Assembly: GCF_014654895.1 (NCBI RefSeq)
Contig: NZ_BNBE01000004.1
Location: 620,001-684,000 of the forward strand
Source of the DNA: Streptomyces filamentosus
GTDB lineage: Bacteria; Actinomycetota; Actinomycetes; Streptomycetales; Streptomycetaceae
Direction: 5' to 3'
Length of the DNA: 64,000 bases
A model generated the notes under the pieces. The model was not told the origin of the DNA. It ran no database searches and worked only from the letters and a program-made list of their open reading frames with translations. Both the position numbers and the translations under genes were made by a program. This document shows, piece by piece, positions 48,919 to 57,295 of the stretch (its first letter is position 1; each line of letters opens with the position of its first letter).

Positions 48919-50097
48919 CTACGGGGTGGCGGGCGGGTCCCGTCGCTCCGGCTCCCGTCCGGGGGCGGGCTCCGGTGCCGGGGCGCAGAGCACTTCGACG
49001 CGCTGGACGAGGTTGTTGGCGAAGCCGCCGCGGTTCCAGGGCGCGGTGAGGGGCTGGGTGCGGCCGGTGGCGTCGGTGGCGCGGACGGCGAGGTGGCGCA
49101 GGCCGGGGGCGGCGGTCCAGGTGGTGTGCCAGGCGGCCCAGGCCCAGGGGTGGGCGGGGTCGCGGACGACCTCGGCGTCGGTCCAGGCGGCGCCGCCGTC
49201 CTCGCTGACCTCGACGCGGACGACGGGGCCGTGTCCCGACCAGGCGCGGCCGGTGAGCGGCACGGGCCCGGGGCGGACGACGCGGGCCCGGGTCATGAAG
49301 TCGGGGAAGCCGGGCGGGGCCATGAGGGCGCGGGGCTCGATGAGGGTGACGGGCTCCCCCGCCTCGCCGGGGTCGCGCCGGATCCGGTAGGCGGCGGTCT
49401 GCTGGAAGCCGGTGTACGGGGTGGCGGTGAGGGTGATCTCGCGCAGCCACTTCACGTGGGCCATGCCGTACCAGCCGGGGACGACGAGCCGGAGCGGGCT
49501 GCCGTGCTGGGGCGGGAGCGGGGCGCCGTTCATGGCGTACGCGACGAGGACGTCCCGGGCGGGGTCGGCGGCGGTGGCGAGGGGCAGGGAGCGGCGGTAG
49601 TCCTGCTCGACGCCGCGTTCGACGCCGTGGTCGGCGCCGGTGAAGACGGCCTCCACGGCGTCCTCGGCGGGGCCGGCCTCGGCGAGGAGGGCGGCGAGCG
49701 GGACGCCGGTCCACTCGGCGGTGCCGACGGCCTCGACGAGCCAGGGCTGGCTGACGGGGCGGGGGGTGAGGCGGGCGCGGCCGTTCCCGGCGCATTCGAG
49801 GGTGACCCGGCGGGTGACGGCGGGCCGGGCGCGCAGGGCGTCGAGGGTGAGGTCGAGCGGGCGCAGGACGCGGCCGCCGAGGGAGAGGTGCCAGCCGTCG
49901 GGGTCGGTGTCGGGGATGTCGTAGTGGACGAGGAGGTAGTGCAGGCCGGGCGGGGTGAGGTCGTGGCGGAGGGCTTCCAGCGGGAGTCCGTGGTTGCGGG
50001 TGGCGAGGGCCAGTTCGTCCGGGGTGAGGGCCTCGTCGGGGTCCGCGACCCGTGCCGGCGTGCTGAGGGCGGTCAGGTCGCCCGGCGTTCGGTCCAT
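48919..50097 (-). CDS. sulfite oxidase-type molybdopterin enzyme
   Basis: 392 residues from ATG 50097, 4 bases after the ATPase gene. The molybdopterin domain has the Cys ligand in TRRVTLECAGNGRARL, then HGSPLRLVVPGWYGMAHVKW, and a C-terminal dimerisation domain (SEDGGAAWTDAEV, WAWAAWHTTW). This is the sulfite oxidase/nitrate reductase fold. There is no haem domain and no Tat signal, so it is probably cytoplasmic; the usual bacterial sulfite dehydrogenases of this fold are exported. Sulfite is the most likely but unproven substrate. Confidence 0.9.
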   Translation of the reverse strand: MDRTPGDLTALSTPARVADPDEALTPDELALATRNHGLPLEALRHDLTPPGLHYLLVHYDIPDTDPDGWHLSLGGRVLRPLDLTLDALRARPAVTRRVTLECAGNGRARLTPRPVSQPWLVEAVGTAEWTGVPLAALLAEAGPAEDAVEAVFTGADHGVERGVEQDYRRSLPLATAADPARDVLVAYAMNGAPLPPQHGSPLRLVVPGWYGMAHVKWLREITLTATPYTGFQQTAAYRIRRDPGEAGEPVTLIEPRALMAPPGFPDFMTRARVVRPGPVPLTGRAWSGHGPVVRVEVSEDGGAAWTDAEVVRDPAHPWAWAAWHTTWTAAPGLRHLAVRATDATGRTQPLTAPWNRGGFANNLVQRVEVLCAPAPEPAPGREPERRDPPATP

Positions 50098-50101
50098 GTC
50101 T

Positions 50102-52219
50102 TCATGGTGCGCCGCCGGACGCTTCGCGGCCTCCGGTGCCGAGGGCGCGGTCGAGGCCGGCCTGGGGGAGGTCGGTGAGGGAGCGGAGGAAGATCTCCTC
50201 GTAGACCGGGTCGCCGAGGGCGGCGCGGACGGCGGCGGTGTGGTGGGCGTGGAGGGTGCGCAGGCCGGGGAGGCCGCGGCGGGGCTGGCCGGTGACCCGC
50301 CAGTACGCCTCGCCGGTGCCGGAGACGTCGGCGGCGCGTTCGCCGTCGCCGGCGGCGGCGTGGGCGGTGGCGAGGACGTCGAGGCCGAGGGCGACGCCGA
50401 GGCTGGCGCCGAGGGCGCGGGTGCCGGCGAGCATGGCGCGCGCGTGGGCCGCGGCGGCGGCCGGGTCGCCCTCCAGGAGGCCGGTGAGGGCGAGCTGGTA
50501 CTCCAGGGCGGTGCGGGTCCAGTGCTCGTCGAGGCGCTCGCAGTGGGCGCGCAGGGCGAGGGCGTCGGCGCGGGCGTCGGCGAGGAGGCCGAGGCCGGTG
50601 AGGGCGAAGACGCGGACGAGCCGGCAGCGGAGGACGGCGGCGGAGTCCGCCGGGCCACCGCGGGCCGAGGCGAGGACGTGGTCGACGACGACGAGGGCGG
50701 TGCGGGCGCGGCCGGTGGTGAGGGCGAGGAGGCCGGCGAGGGCGGCGGCGTCGAGGGTGAGGTCGCCGGGGCGGTACGGTTCCGGGCCCGCGTCGGCGGC
50801 GCGCAGCGGGTGCTCGGTGTGCCGGGCCTCGCGGGCGCAGCGTTCGCTGACGTCCTGGGCGGGGCCGAGGTCGCCCTGGAGGGCGAGGGTGACGCCGAGG
50901 GCCCACAGGGCGCGGGTGCGGGCCCGGCCGCGGGCGTCGCTGAGCAGGAGGGCCTGTTCGAGGCCGTCGCGGGCCTCGCGGAGCCGGCCGCGGCAGGACC
51001 AGGCGAAGGCGACGGAGCCGACGAGGTCGAGGGCGGCGTCGGGGTCGGTGCGCAGGAGGCGGTCGAGGGCGGTGCGCAGGTCGGTGTGGTGGGTGTCGAC
51101 GGCGCGGTACCAGGCGAGCTGGCCGGGGCCGTGCCAGGCGGTCTCGCCGAGCCGGGCGAGGGCGCCGAAGTGGGCGGCGTGGCGGTCGGCGACGGCGGCG
51201 GTCTCGCCGAGGCGGTCCAGCCAGTCGGCGCCGTACTCGCGGAGGGTGTCGAGCATCCGGTGGCGGCCGGCGGGGTCGGCGGGGCGGACCACGCTGGCGC
51301 GGACGAGTCCGTCGAGGGCGGCGGGCAGGGCGGTCTCGGTGAGCGGTCCGCCGGCGCAGACGGCGGTGACGGAGGCGAGGTCGAAGGGGCCGCGGAAGAC
51401 GGAGAGCCGGGCCCACAGGAGCCGTTCGAGGGGGCCGGCGAGTTCGTGGCTCCAGCCGATGGCTGCGCGGAGGGTCTGGTGGCGTGCGGGCCAGACGCGT
51501 TCGGGGTGGGCGAGGAGGTCGAGGCGGGCGCCGGGCCGGGCGTCGAGGCGGTGGCCGAGCTGGTCGCGGACGGCGGGGGCGCCCTGGAGGCGGATCTGGG
51601 CGGCGGCCAGTTCGAGGGCGAGCGGGATGCCTTCGAGGCGGACGCAGATCTCGGCGGCGGGGCCGGTGGCGGGGAGGTCCTCGCCGGCGGCGGTGCGGAG
51701 CAGGTCGAGGGCGTCGCCGCCGGTGGGCGGGAGGGGGTCGAGGAAGACGGTGTGCTCGCCGGGGACGCCGAGGGGGCGGCGGGAGGTGGCGAGGACGGTG
51801 AGGCCGGGGGCGGCGGCGAGGAGGTCGGCGACGAGCCGGCCGCAGGCGTCGGCGACGTGGTCGCAGCAGTCGAGGACGAGGAGGAGCCGGGTGCCGGCGA
51901 GGCGGCGGCGCAGGGCGGTGGTGTCGGTGCCGGGGGTGTGGTCGGCGAGGTCGACGGCGTCGGAGACGAGGGCGACGAGGAGCCGTTCGCCGTCGAGCTG
52001 GCCGAGGTCGGTCCACCAGGCGCCGTCGGGGTGGCGGCGGCGGACGTGGTGGGCGGCGCGCAGGGCGAGCCGGGTCTTGCCGACGCCGCCGGTGCCGGTC
52101 ACGGTGACGAGGCGGTGCTCCGCCAACGCGGCGGACATGCGCTTCAGTTCCGTGCGGCGGCCCACGAAGCCGGGGTTCTCTTCAGGGAGGTGTCCACGCA
52201 CGGGAGCAGTGTCCCTCAT
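50102..52219 (-). CDS. STAND/NB-ARC-type ATPase regulator without DNA-binding domain
   Basis: 705 residues from ATG 52219. PGFVGRRTELKRM opens the ATPase domain; Walker A is VTGTGGVGKTRLALRAA and the Walker B region is TRLLLVLDCCDHV, followed by VLATSRRPLGVPGE. A winged-helix-like region and TPR-like alpha-helical repeats follow (about 350-700). This is the architecture of AfsR or LuxR-type STAND regulators, but neither an N-terminal SARP nor a C-terminal LuxR HTH is present. It may signal through protein contact. Four bases separate it from the molybdoenzyme, so they are co-transcribed. Confidence 0.87.
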   Translation of the reverse strand: MRDTAPVRGHLPEENPGFVGRRTELKRMSAALAEHRLVTVTGTGGVGKTRLALRAAHHVRRRHPDGAWWTDLGQLDGERLLVALVSDAVDLADHTPGTDTTALRRRLAGTRLLLVLDCCDHVADACGRLVADLLAAAPGLTVLATSRRPLGVPGEHTVFLDPLPPTGGDALDLLRTAAGEDLPATGPAAEICVRLEGIPLALELAAAQIRLQGAPAVRDQLGHRLDARPGARLDLLAHPERVWPARHQTLRAAIGWSHELAGPLERLLWARLSVFRGPFDLASVTAVCAGGPLTETALPAALDGLVRASVVRPADPAGRHRMLDTLREYGADWLDRLGETAAVADRHAAHFGALARLGETAWHGPGQLAWYRAVDTHHTDLRTALDRLLRTDPDAALDLVGSVAFAWSCRGRLREARDGLEQALLLSDARGRARTRALWALGVTLALQGDLGPAQDVSERCAREARHTEHPLRAADAGPEPYRPGDLTLDAAALAGLLALTTGRARTALVVVDHVLASARGGPADSAAVLRCRLVRVFALTGLGLLADARADALALRAHCERLDEHWTRTALEYQLALTGLLEGDPAAAAAHARAMLAGTRALGASLGVALGLDVLATAHAAAGDGERAADVSGTGEAYWRVTGQPRRGLPGLRTLHAHHTAAVRAALGDPVYEEIFLRSLTDLPQAGLDRALGTGGREASGGAP

Positions 52220-52261
52220 GCGGGCGCCGAAAGCTCCCCGCGGATCCGGTTCGCCGTGCTT

Positions 52262-52280
52262 CCCGGCCGCGGGGGCCGGG
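52262..52280 (-). terminator. hairpin after the amino acid transporter operon
   Basis: CCCGGCC / GGCCGGG, 7-base stem with a 5-base loop, 7 bases after the last gene of the gluABCD-like operon. Confidence 0.5.
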
Positions 52281-52287
52281 TGCCCGG

Positions 52288-53211
52288 TCAGTCCCGGCCG
52301 GGGGGTGCGTCGGGTCCGGGGGCGGCGAGGTCCTCGACGGCGTCGGCGCCGACGACGGCTCCGGTGGACCTCCGGCCGCGGCGCAGCCGGCGTTCGAGCC
52401 GGGAGGCGAGGGTGGTGAGGGCGAGGTTGAGGAGGACGAAGAGGACGGCGACGACGGTGAAGCAGGCGATGGTGTTGGCGCCGTAGTTGGCGCTCATGGG
52501 GCGGACGGAGGCGAGGAGTTCGGCGAAGCCGAGCATGGCGCCGCCGAGGGCGGTGTCCTTGACGATGACGACGAGCTGGCTGACGAGGGCGGGCAGCATG
52601 GCGGTGACGGACTGGGGCAGGAGGACGTACGCCATGGTCTGGCCCTTGCGCATGCCGATGGCCTTGGCGGCGTCGGTCTGGCCTGCGGGAAGGGCGAGGA
52701 TGCCGGCGCGGACGACCTCGGCGAGGACGGAGGCGTTGTAGAGGACGAGGCCGGTGACGACGGCGTACAGGGGGCGGGTCTCGGGGCCGACGGCGGTGAA
52801 CTCGGCGTAGGCGGCGTTGGCGAAGAGCATCAGGATGAGGACGGGGATCGCGCGGAAGAACTCGACGACGGCGCCGGCGGCGGCCCGTGGGAGGCGGTGG
52901 TCGGAGAGGCGGGCGATGCCGAGGAGGGCGCCGAGCGGGAGGGCGAGGACCATGGCGAGGGCGGCGGCGACGACGGTGTTCCTGAGGGCGGGCAGGAGGT
53001 AGGTCTCCCAGACCCGGGCGTCGGTGAAGAAGGGTTTCCACTTGTCGGCGGTCAGCTGGTCCTTGGCGGCGAGTCCGGCGGTCACCCACCAGACGACGGC
53101 GCCGAGGGCGAGCAGGAAGAGCAGGGTCCACAGCAGGTTGCGGCGGCGGGCGCGGGGGCCGGGGACGTCGTAGAGGACGGTGGCGGGCTCGTCCCCGGTG
53201 GCGCGCCTCAC
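52288..53211 (-). CDS. gluD: glutamate-type ABC permease (GluD-like)
   Basis: 307 residues, five to six helices, with the HisMQ-type permease motif LRNTVVAAALAMVLALPLGA, the EAA loop LPAGQTDAAKAIGMRKGQTM, and VLLPQSVTAMLPALVSQLVV. About 25 hydrophilic residues precede the first helix and 40 follow the last. It overlaps the GluC-like gene by 4 bases. Partner of the next permease in a polar amino acid importer. Confidence 0.9.
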   Translation of the reverse strand: MRRATGDEPATVLYDVPGPRARRRNLLWTLLFLLALGAVVWWVTAGLAAKDQLTADKWKPFFTDARVWETYLLPALRNTVVAAALAMVLALPLGALLGIARLSDHRLPRAAAGAVVEFFRAIPVLILMLFANAAYAEFTAVGPETRPLYAVVTGLVLYNASVLAEVVRAGILALPAGQTDAAKAIGMRKGQTMAYVLLPQSVTAMLPALVSQLVVIVKDTALGGAMLGFAELLASVRPMSANYGANTIACFTVVAVLFVLLNLALTTLASRLERRLRRGRRSTGAVVGADAVEDLAAPGPDAPPGRD

Positions 53212-53873
53212 CGCTTGACCGCCGCTTTCCTGGCGAGCCGCCCGAGGAGGAGGCCGGTGGGGAGGGTGAGGCAGAGGAAGCCGAAGGCGAAGATCGCGGA
53301 GATGAGGATCAGCTGGGCCTCGTTCTCGATCATCTCCCGCATGAGCAGGGCGGCTTCGGCGACGCCGATGGCGGCGGCGACGGTGGTGTTCTTGGTGAGG
53401 GCGATGAGGACGTTGGCGAGGGGGCCGACGACGGAGCGGAAGGCCTGCGGGAGCACGATGAGCCGCAGGGTCTGGGGGAAGCTGAGGCCGAGGGCGCGGG
53501 CGGCCTCGACCTGGCCGAGGGGGACGGTGTTGATGCCGGAGCGCAGGGCCTCGCAGACGAAGGCGCTGGTGTAGGCGGTGAGGCCGAGGACGGCGAGCCG
53601 GAAGTTGATGGTGGTGAAGCGGTCGGCGCCGAGGCTGATGCCCAGGGTCTGGAAGAGGCCGAGGGAGGTGAAGACGATGATGACGGTGAGGGGGATGTTG
53701 CGGACGATGCCGACGTAGGCGGAGGCGAAGCCCCGCATGAGGGGGACGGGGCCGACGCGCATGGCGGCCAGCAGCGTCCCCCAGAGCAGGGAGCCGAGGG
53801 CGGACCAGAAGGTGAGCTGGACCGTCACCCAGAAGGCGCCCAGGAGGTCGTAGCCTTCGAGGAAGTCGAACAC
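53208..53873 (-). CDS. gluC: glutamate-type ABC permease (GluC-like)
   Basis: 221 residues with an N-terminal membrane entry (FWVTVQLTFWSALGSLLWGT), the motif RNIPLTVIIVFTSLGLFQT and the EAA loop VPLGQVEAARALGLSFPQTL followed by LIVLPQAFRSVVGPLANV. It is in the order binding protein, permease, permease after the ATPase, as in the gluABCD operon of Corynebacterium. Confidence 0.92.
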   Translation of the reverse strand: MFDFLEGYDLLGAFWVTVQLTFWSALGSLLWGTLLAAMRVGPVPLMRGFASAYVGIVRNIPLTVIIVFTSLGLFQTLGISLGADRFTTINFRLAVLGLTAYTSAFVCEALRSGINTVPLGQVEAARALGLSFPQTLRLIVLPQAFRSVVGPLANVLIALTKNTTVAAAIGVAEAALLMREMIENEAQLILISAIFAFGFLCLTLPTGLLLGRLARKAAVKR

Positions 53874-53883
53874 GGCGGCCGGC

Positions 53884-54726
53884 TCACTCGACGACGACGC
53901 CGATCTTCGGGGCGGGTTCGTTCCGGTAGCCGGCCGGGCCGAAGTTCTTGTCGACGGCGGCCTGCCAGGAGCCGTCGGCGACCATCTTCTCCAGGGCGGT
54001 GTTGATCCTGTCCTTGAGGTCGCTGCCCTTCTGGACGCCGATGCCGTAGTTCTCGTTGCTCAGTTCGAAGCCGCCGAGCTTGAACTCGCCCTTGAACTCG
54101 TCCTGGGCGGCGTAGCCGGCGAGGATCGAGTCGTCGGTGGTGAGGGCGTCGATGACGCCGTTCTCCAGGCCGGTCAGGCATTCGGAGTAGCCGCCGTACT
54201 CCTGGAGCTGGGCGTCGGGGGCGATCTTCTCCTTGACGTTCTGCGCGGAGGTGGAGCCGGTGACGGAGCAGAGCTTCTTGTCGTTCAGGTCGGAGGGCTT
54301 CTTGATGGACTCGTCGTCGGCGCGGATCAGCACGTCCTGGTGGGCGAGGAGGTAGGGGCCGGCGAAGTCGACCTTCTTCGCCCGTTCGTCGTTGATGGAG
54401 TAGGAGGCGGCGATGAAGTCGACGTCGCCGCGCTGGAGCATGGCCTCCCGGTCGGCGCTCTTGGCCTCCTTCCACACGATGTCGGACGGGTCGTGGCCGA
54501 GCTGTTTCGCGACGTAGGTGGCCACGTCGACGTCGAAGCCGGTGTAGGTGCCGTCGGGGGTCTTGAGGCCGATGCCGGGCTGGTCGAACTTGATGCCGAT
54601 GGTGATCCGGCCGTCGTCGGAGTGGTCGGCGGGCACGGCGGCGCGGGCGAGCGAGGCGGAGCCGAGGGCGAGGACGACGGCGGTGGCGGAGGCGACGAGG
54701 GCCCTGGTGGTCCTGAGCGGGTTCAT
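53884..54726 (-). CDS. gluB: glutamate-type ABC substrate-binding protein (GluB-like)
   Basis: 280 residues. SBP_bac_3 fold: RITIGIKFDQPGIGLKTPDG, YTGFDVDVATYVAKQLGH, and YLLAHQDVLIRADDESIKK; polar amino acid specificity is usual. The signal peptide ends ALGSASLARAAVPA without a Cys, so it lacks the lipobox that GluB proteins normally carry; a Sec-type cleavage would release it, or it may be held by the signal. The operon and family point to glutamate, but aspartate or another acidic or polar amino acid is possible. Confidence 0.9.
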   Translation of the reverse strand: MNPLRTTRALVASATAVVLALGSASLARAAVPADHSDDGRITIGIKFDQPGIGLKTPDGTYTGFDVDVATYVAKQLGHDPSDIVWKEAKSADREAMLQRGDVDFIAASYSINDERAKKVDFAGPYLLAHQDVLIRADDESIKKPSDLNDKKLCSVTGSTSAQNVKEKIAPDAQLQEYGGYSECLTGLENGVIDALTTDDSILAGYAAQDEFKGEFKLGGFELSNENYGIGVQKGSDLKDRINTALEKMVADGSWQAAVDKNFGPAGYRNEPAPKIGVVVE

Positions 54727-54754
54727 GTGATCACCCCGTGGGGGCTCGGTGGGA

Positions 54755-55525
54755 TCAGTGGTGGAGGATCTTGGAGAGGAAGTCCCTGGCGCGGTCGCTG
54801 CGCGGGTTGCCGAAGAAGTCCTCGGGGGCGGCCTGTTCGACGATCCGGCCGTCGGCCATGAAGACGACCTGGTGGGCGGCGGAGCGGGCGAAGCCCATCT
54901 CGTGGGTGACGACGACCATGGTCATGCCGTCGCGGGCGAGATGCCGCATGACCTCCAGGACCTCGTTGATCATCTCGGGGTCGAGGGCGGAGGTCGGTTC
55001 GTCGAAGAGCATCACCTTGGGGTCCATGGCGAGGGCGCGCGCGATGGCGACGCGCTGCTGCTGGCCGCCGGAGAGCTGAGCCGGGTACTTGTCGGCCTGG
55101 GCGGCGACGCCGACCCGGCCGAGGAGTTCGCGGGCGCGTGCCCCGGCGCTCTTCCGGTCCTTCCCGCGGACCTTGATCTGGCCCAGGGTGACGTTGTCCA
55201 GGACGGTCTTGTGGGCGAAGAGGTCGAAGGACTGGAAGACCATGCCGACGTCGGCGCGGAGCCGGGCCAGTTCCCTGCCCTCGGCGGGCAGCGGTCGGCC
55301 GTCGAAGCGGATCTCGCCGCCGTCGATGGTCTCCAGGCGGTTGATCGCCCGGCAGAGGGTGGACTTCCCGGAGCCGGAGGGGCCGATGACGACGACGACC
55401 TCGCCGCGGTGGACCGTGAGGTCGACGGCCCGGAGGACGTGCAGGGACCCGAAGTGCTTGTCGACCCGGCTCAGGACGACGAGCGCGTCGCCGCCCTCCG
55501 GGGCGGGCCCTTCCGGGACGGGCAT
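54755..55525 (-). CDS. gluA: glutamate-type ABC ATPase (GluA-like)
   Basis: 256 residues. Walker A GPSGSGKSTLCRAI, Q-loop GMVFQSFDLFAHKTVLDNVT, signature LSGGQQQRVAIARALA, Walker B VMLFDEPTSALDPE, switch VVVTHEMGFA. These are canonical for the polar amino acid (PAAT) group. It is the first gene of the operon; a strong hairpin separates it from the hydrolase gene upstream on the same strand. Confidence 0.94.
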   Translation of the reverse strand: MPVPEGPAPEGGDALVVLSRVDKHFGSLHVLRAVDLTVHRGEVVVVIGPSGSGKSTLCRAINRLETIDGGEIRFDGRPLPAEGRELARLRADVGMVFQSFDLFAHKTVLDNVTLGQIKVRGKDRKSAGARARELLGRVGVAAQADKYPAQLSGGQQQRVAIARALAMDPKVMLFDEPTSALDPEMINEVLEVMRHLARDGMTMVVVTHEMGFARSAAHQVVFMADGRIVEQAAPEDFFGNPRSDRARDFLSKILHH

Positions 55526-55579
55526 GTCACCCTCCTGGCTCGCATCCCCTTCGGCCGTTCCTCCTCCGTCTCATGCTCC

Positions 55580-55619
55580 GCCCCGCGCCGCCCGGACGCA
55601 CGCCGGGGCGGTGCGGGGC
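55580..55619 (-). terminator. terminator of the alpha/beta hydrolase gene
   Basis: A 14-base stem (GCCCCGCGCCGCCC with GGGCGGTGCGGGGC, one G-T pair) and a 12-base loop lie 29 bases after the hydrolase stop in its direction of transcription. Confidence 0.8.
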
Positions 55620-55647
55620 AGGGCCCGTACCGCCCCGGGGGCCGGGT

Positions 55648-56340
55648 TCAGGAGGTCTCGCGCACGGCGAGGTCGATCAGGTCGCAGACCTCCCGGGGCC
55701 GGGAGGCGAGGGAGGCGTGGGAGGCGTCGAGCTCGATCGTCTTCCGGGGGTTCATCCGGGCGGCCATGCGGCGCTCGTTGTCCGGGTGGATCATGCGGTC
55801 CTCGGTGGAGACCTGGTACCAGGAGGGCTTGGCCCGCCAGGCGGGGGCGGTGACGGCGTCGCCGAAGGTGGAGCCGAGGGGCGCCTTCTGGGTGACGGCC
55901 ATGACGAGGGCCTCGTCCGCGCCCAGGTCCTGGGCGAAGCTCTCGCGGAACTTCTCGGGCCTGATCCACAGGTAGCCGTCGGAGTCGGGCGCGATGTTCT
56001 CGAAGGCGGCCGGGGGCATCTCCTCGCTGAGCCGGCCGGGGCTCTCGCCGGCGTCCGGGGCGAAGGCCGCGACGTAGACGAGGGCCTTGACGTTCGGGAG
56101 GTCGCCGGCCTCGGTGATGACCGCGCCGCCGTACGAGTGGCCGACGAGGACGACGGGACCGTCCGCCTGCCCGATCATCTTGCGGGTGCGTTCGGCGTCG
56201 TCCCCGAGGGAGGTGAGGGGGTTCTCGACGGCCCGGATCCTGTCGTGGCCGCGCCTGTGCAGCTCGACGACGACGTTCGCCCAGTGGGCGGCGCCGCCCC
56301 AGAAGCCGTGGACGAGGACGATGGTGGGCTTGTCTGCCAT
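55648..56340 (-). CDS. alpha/beta hydrolase
   Basis: 230 residues from ATG 56340. TIVLVHGFWGGAAHW gives the oxyanion HG motif, the nucleophile Ser is in LVGHSYGGAVITEA near residue 85, and the general base is the His in ELDASHASLASRP near the end. It resembles the small esterase/salicylate-binding-type hydrolases common in Streptomyces, often annotated as alpha/beta hydrolase. No signal peptide. Substrate unknown. Confidence 0.9.
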   Translation of the reverse strand: MADKPTIVLVHGFWGGAAHWANVVVELHRRGHDRIRAVENPLTSLGDDAERTRKMIGQADGPVVLVGHSYGGAVITEAGDLPNVKALVYVAAFAPDAGESPGRLSEEMPPAAFENIAPDSDGYLWIRPEKFRESFAQDLGADEALVMAVTQKAPLGSTFGDAVTAPAWRAKPSWYQVSTEDRMIHPDNERRMAARMNPRKTIELDASHASLASRPREVCDLIDLAVRETS

Positions 56341-56492
56341 GGCGCGCTGCCGTTCTCGCTGGTGGATGTGTGCCCCCGCCCCGGCCGACGCTACGGCCCG
56401 CGGGGCGGGGGCGCACCCGCGCGGACTGCGGGCCGGGCGCGGTGGACGGAGACTGGGAGCGGAGACGTACCCACGACGGAGGAGGGTCCGCC

Positions 56493-56951
56493 ATGAGGAG
56501 TGCCGCACCCAAGGTCGGCAGCCTGCCCGCGGAGCACCGCGAGCGGCTGATGGCCTTCGCCGAGGACGTCTTCTTCGAGTCCGGGGACCGGCTCTTCGAG
56601 GAGCAGCAGCACGCGGACCGGTTCTGGATCGTGAAGACGGGCGCGGTGAACCTGGACGCGAAGGTGCCGGGGCGGGGGGCGCCGGTGATCGAGACCCTGC
56701 GCCACGGCGAGCTGGTCGGTCTGTCCTGGCTGTTCCCGCCGTATCTGTGCCAGTCGGGGGCGGAGGCCATGACGCCCGTGCGGGCGCACGAGTTCGACGC
56801 GACGGCGGTGCGCGCGATGTGCCACTCGGACCGCGAGTTCGGGTCGGCGGTGTTCTTCTGGGTGGGATCGATCCTGGCGCACCGGCTCCAGGTGACCCGG
56901 GTGCGGCTGCTCGACCTGTACGCCCCGCACGGCAGCGGGATCATGGCCTGA
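56493..56951 (+). CDS. stand-alone cyclic nucleotide-binding (cNMP) domain protein
   Basis: 152 residues; ATG 56493 follows GGAGGAGGG. FFESGDRLFEEQQHADRFWI, VKTGAVNLDAKVPGRG and LRHGELVGLSWLFPPYLCQS are the beta-barrel turns of the CRP/FNR sensor domain. The usual C-terminal HTH of CRP is absent. The phosphate-binding cassette (RxxGELGxxAL-type) is not intact, so cAMP binding is doubtful. It could act as an accessory sensor. The gene stands alone. Confidence 0.87.
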   Translation: MRSAAPKVGSLPAEHRERLMAFAEDVFFESGDRLFEEQQHADRFWIVKTGAVNLDAKVPGRGAPVIETLRHGELVGLSWLFPPYLCQSGAEAMTPVRAHEFDATAVRAMCHSDREFGSAVFFWVGSILAHRLQVTRVRLLDLYAPHGSGIMA

Positions 56952-57295
56952 GGGCCGCCCGCCGCACGGACGTCGCCCTCGCGCGGCGGGGCCGTACGGT
57001 CCGGGCGCGCCGTCCCGCACCGCCGCGCCCCGCACCGCCGCGCCCCGCCCCGCACCGCCGCACCCCGCCCGAGGAGCCCGCACGGTCCGGTCCGACCCGG
57101 GCTCCGCGCCGAACGGTCACCGGTCCCCGCGCGGCCCCGGCGGCCGTTCGGCGGGCGCTCGCCCTCGCCCGGTCGCGCGTCCCGGGCCCCGGCGGGCCGT
57201 GAGGTGATCTCCGCCGCACCGGGGGCGCGGGCCCCTTCCCGCGGGCCGCCCGGGGGTACGGTGACGGGACCTGGGCGACGGGCGGGAGGCCCCCG
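56952..57295. other. 344-base intergenic region with C-rich repeats
   Basis: It holds three spaced copies of CCCGCACCGCCGC-like sequence between about 57014 and 57065, with CG-rich connectors, and no credible gene. Open frames on both strands here are composition artefacts. The region ends with GGCGGGAGG, a ribosome site for the next gene. Confidence 0.6.

Noticed and set aside
45348..49049. 1233-residue plus-strand open frame across four minus-strand genes
   Set aside because: It crosses gene boundaries and intergenic repeats, is Gly/Val/Glu-rich and has no recognisable domain.
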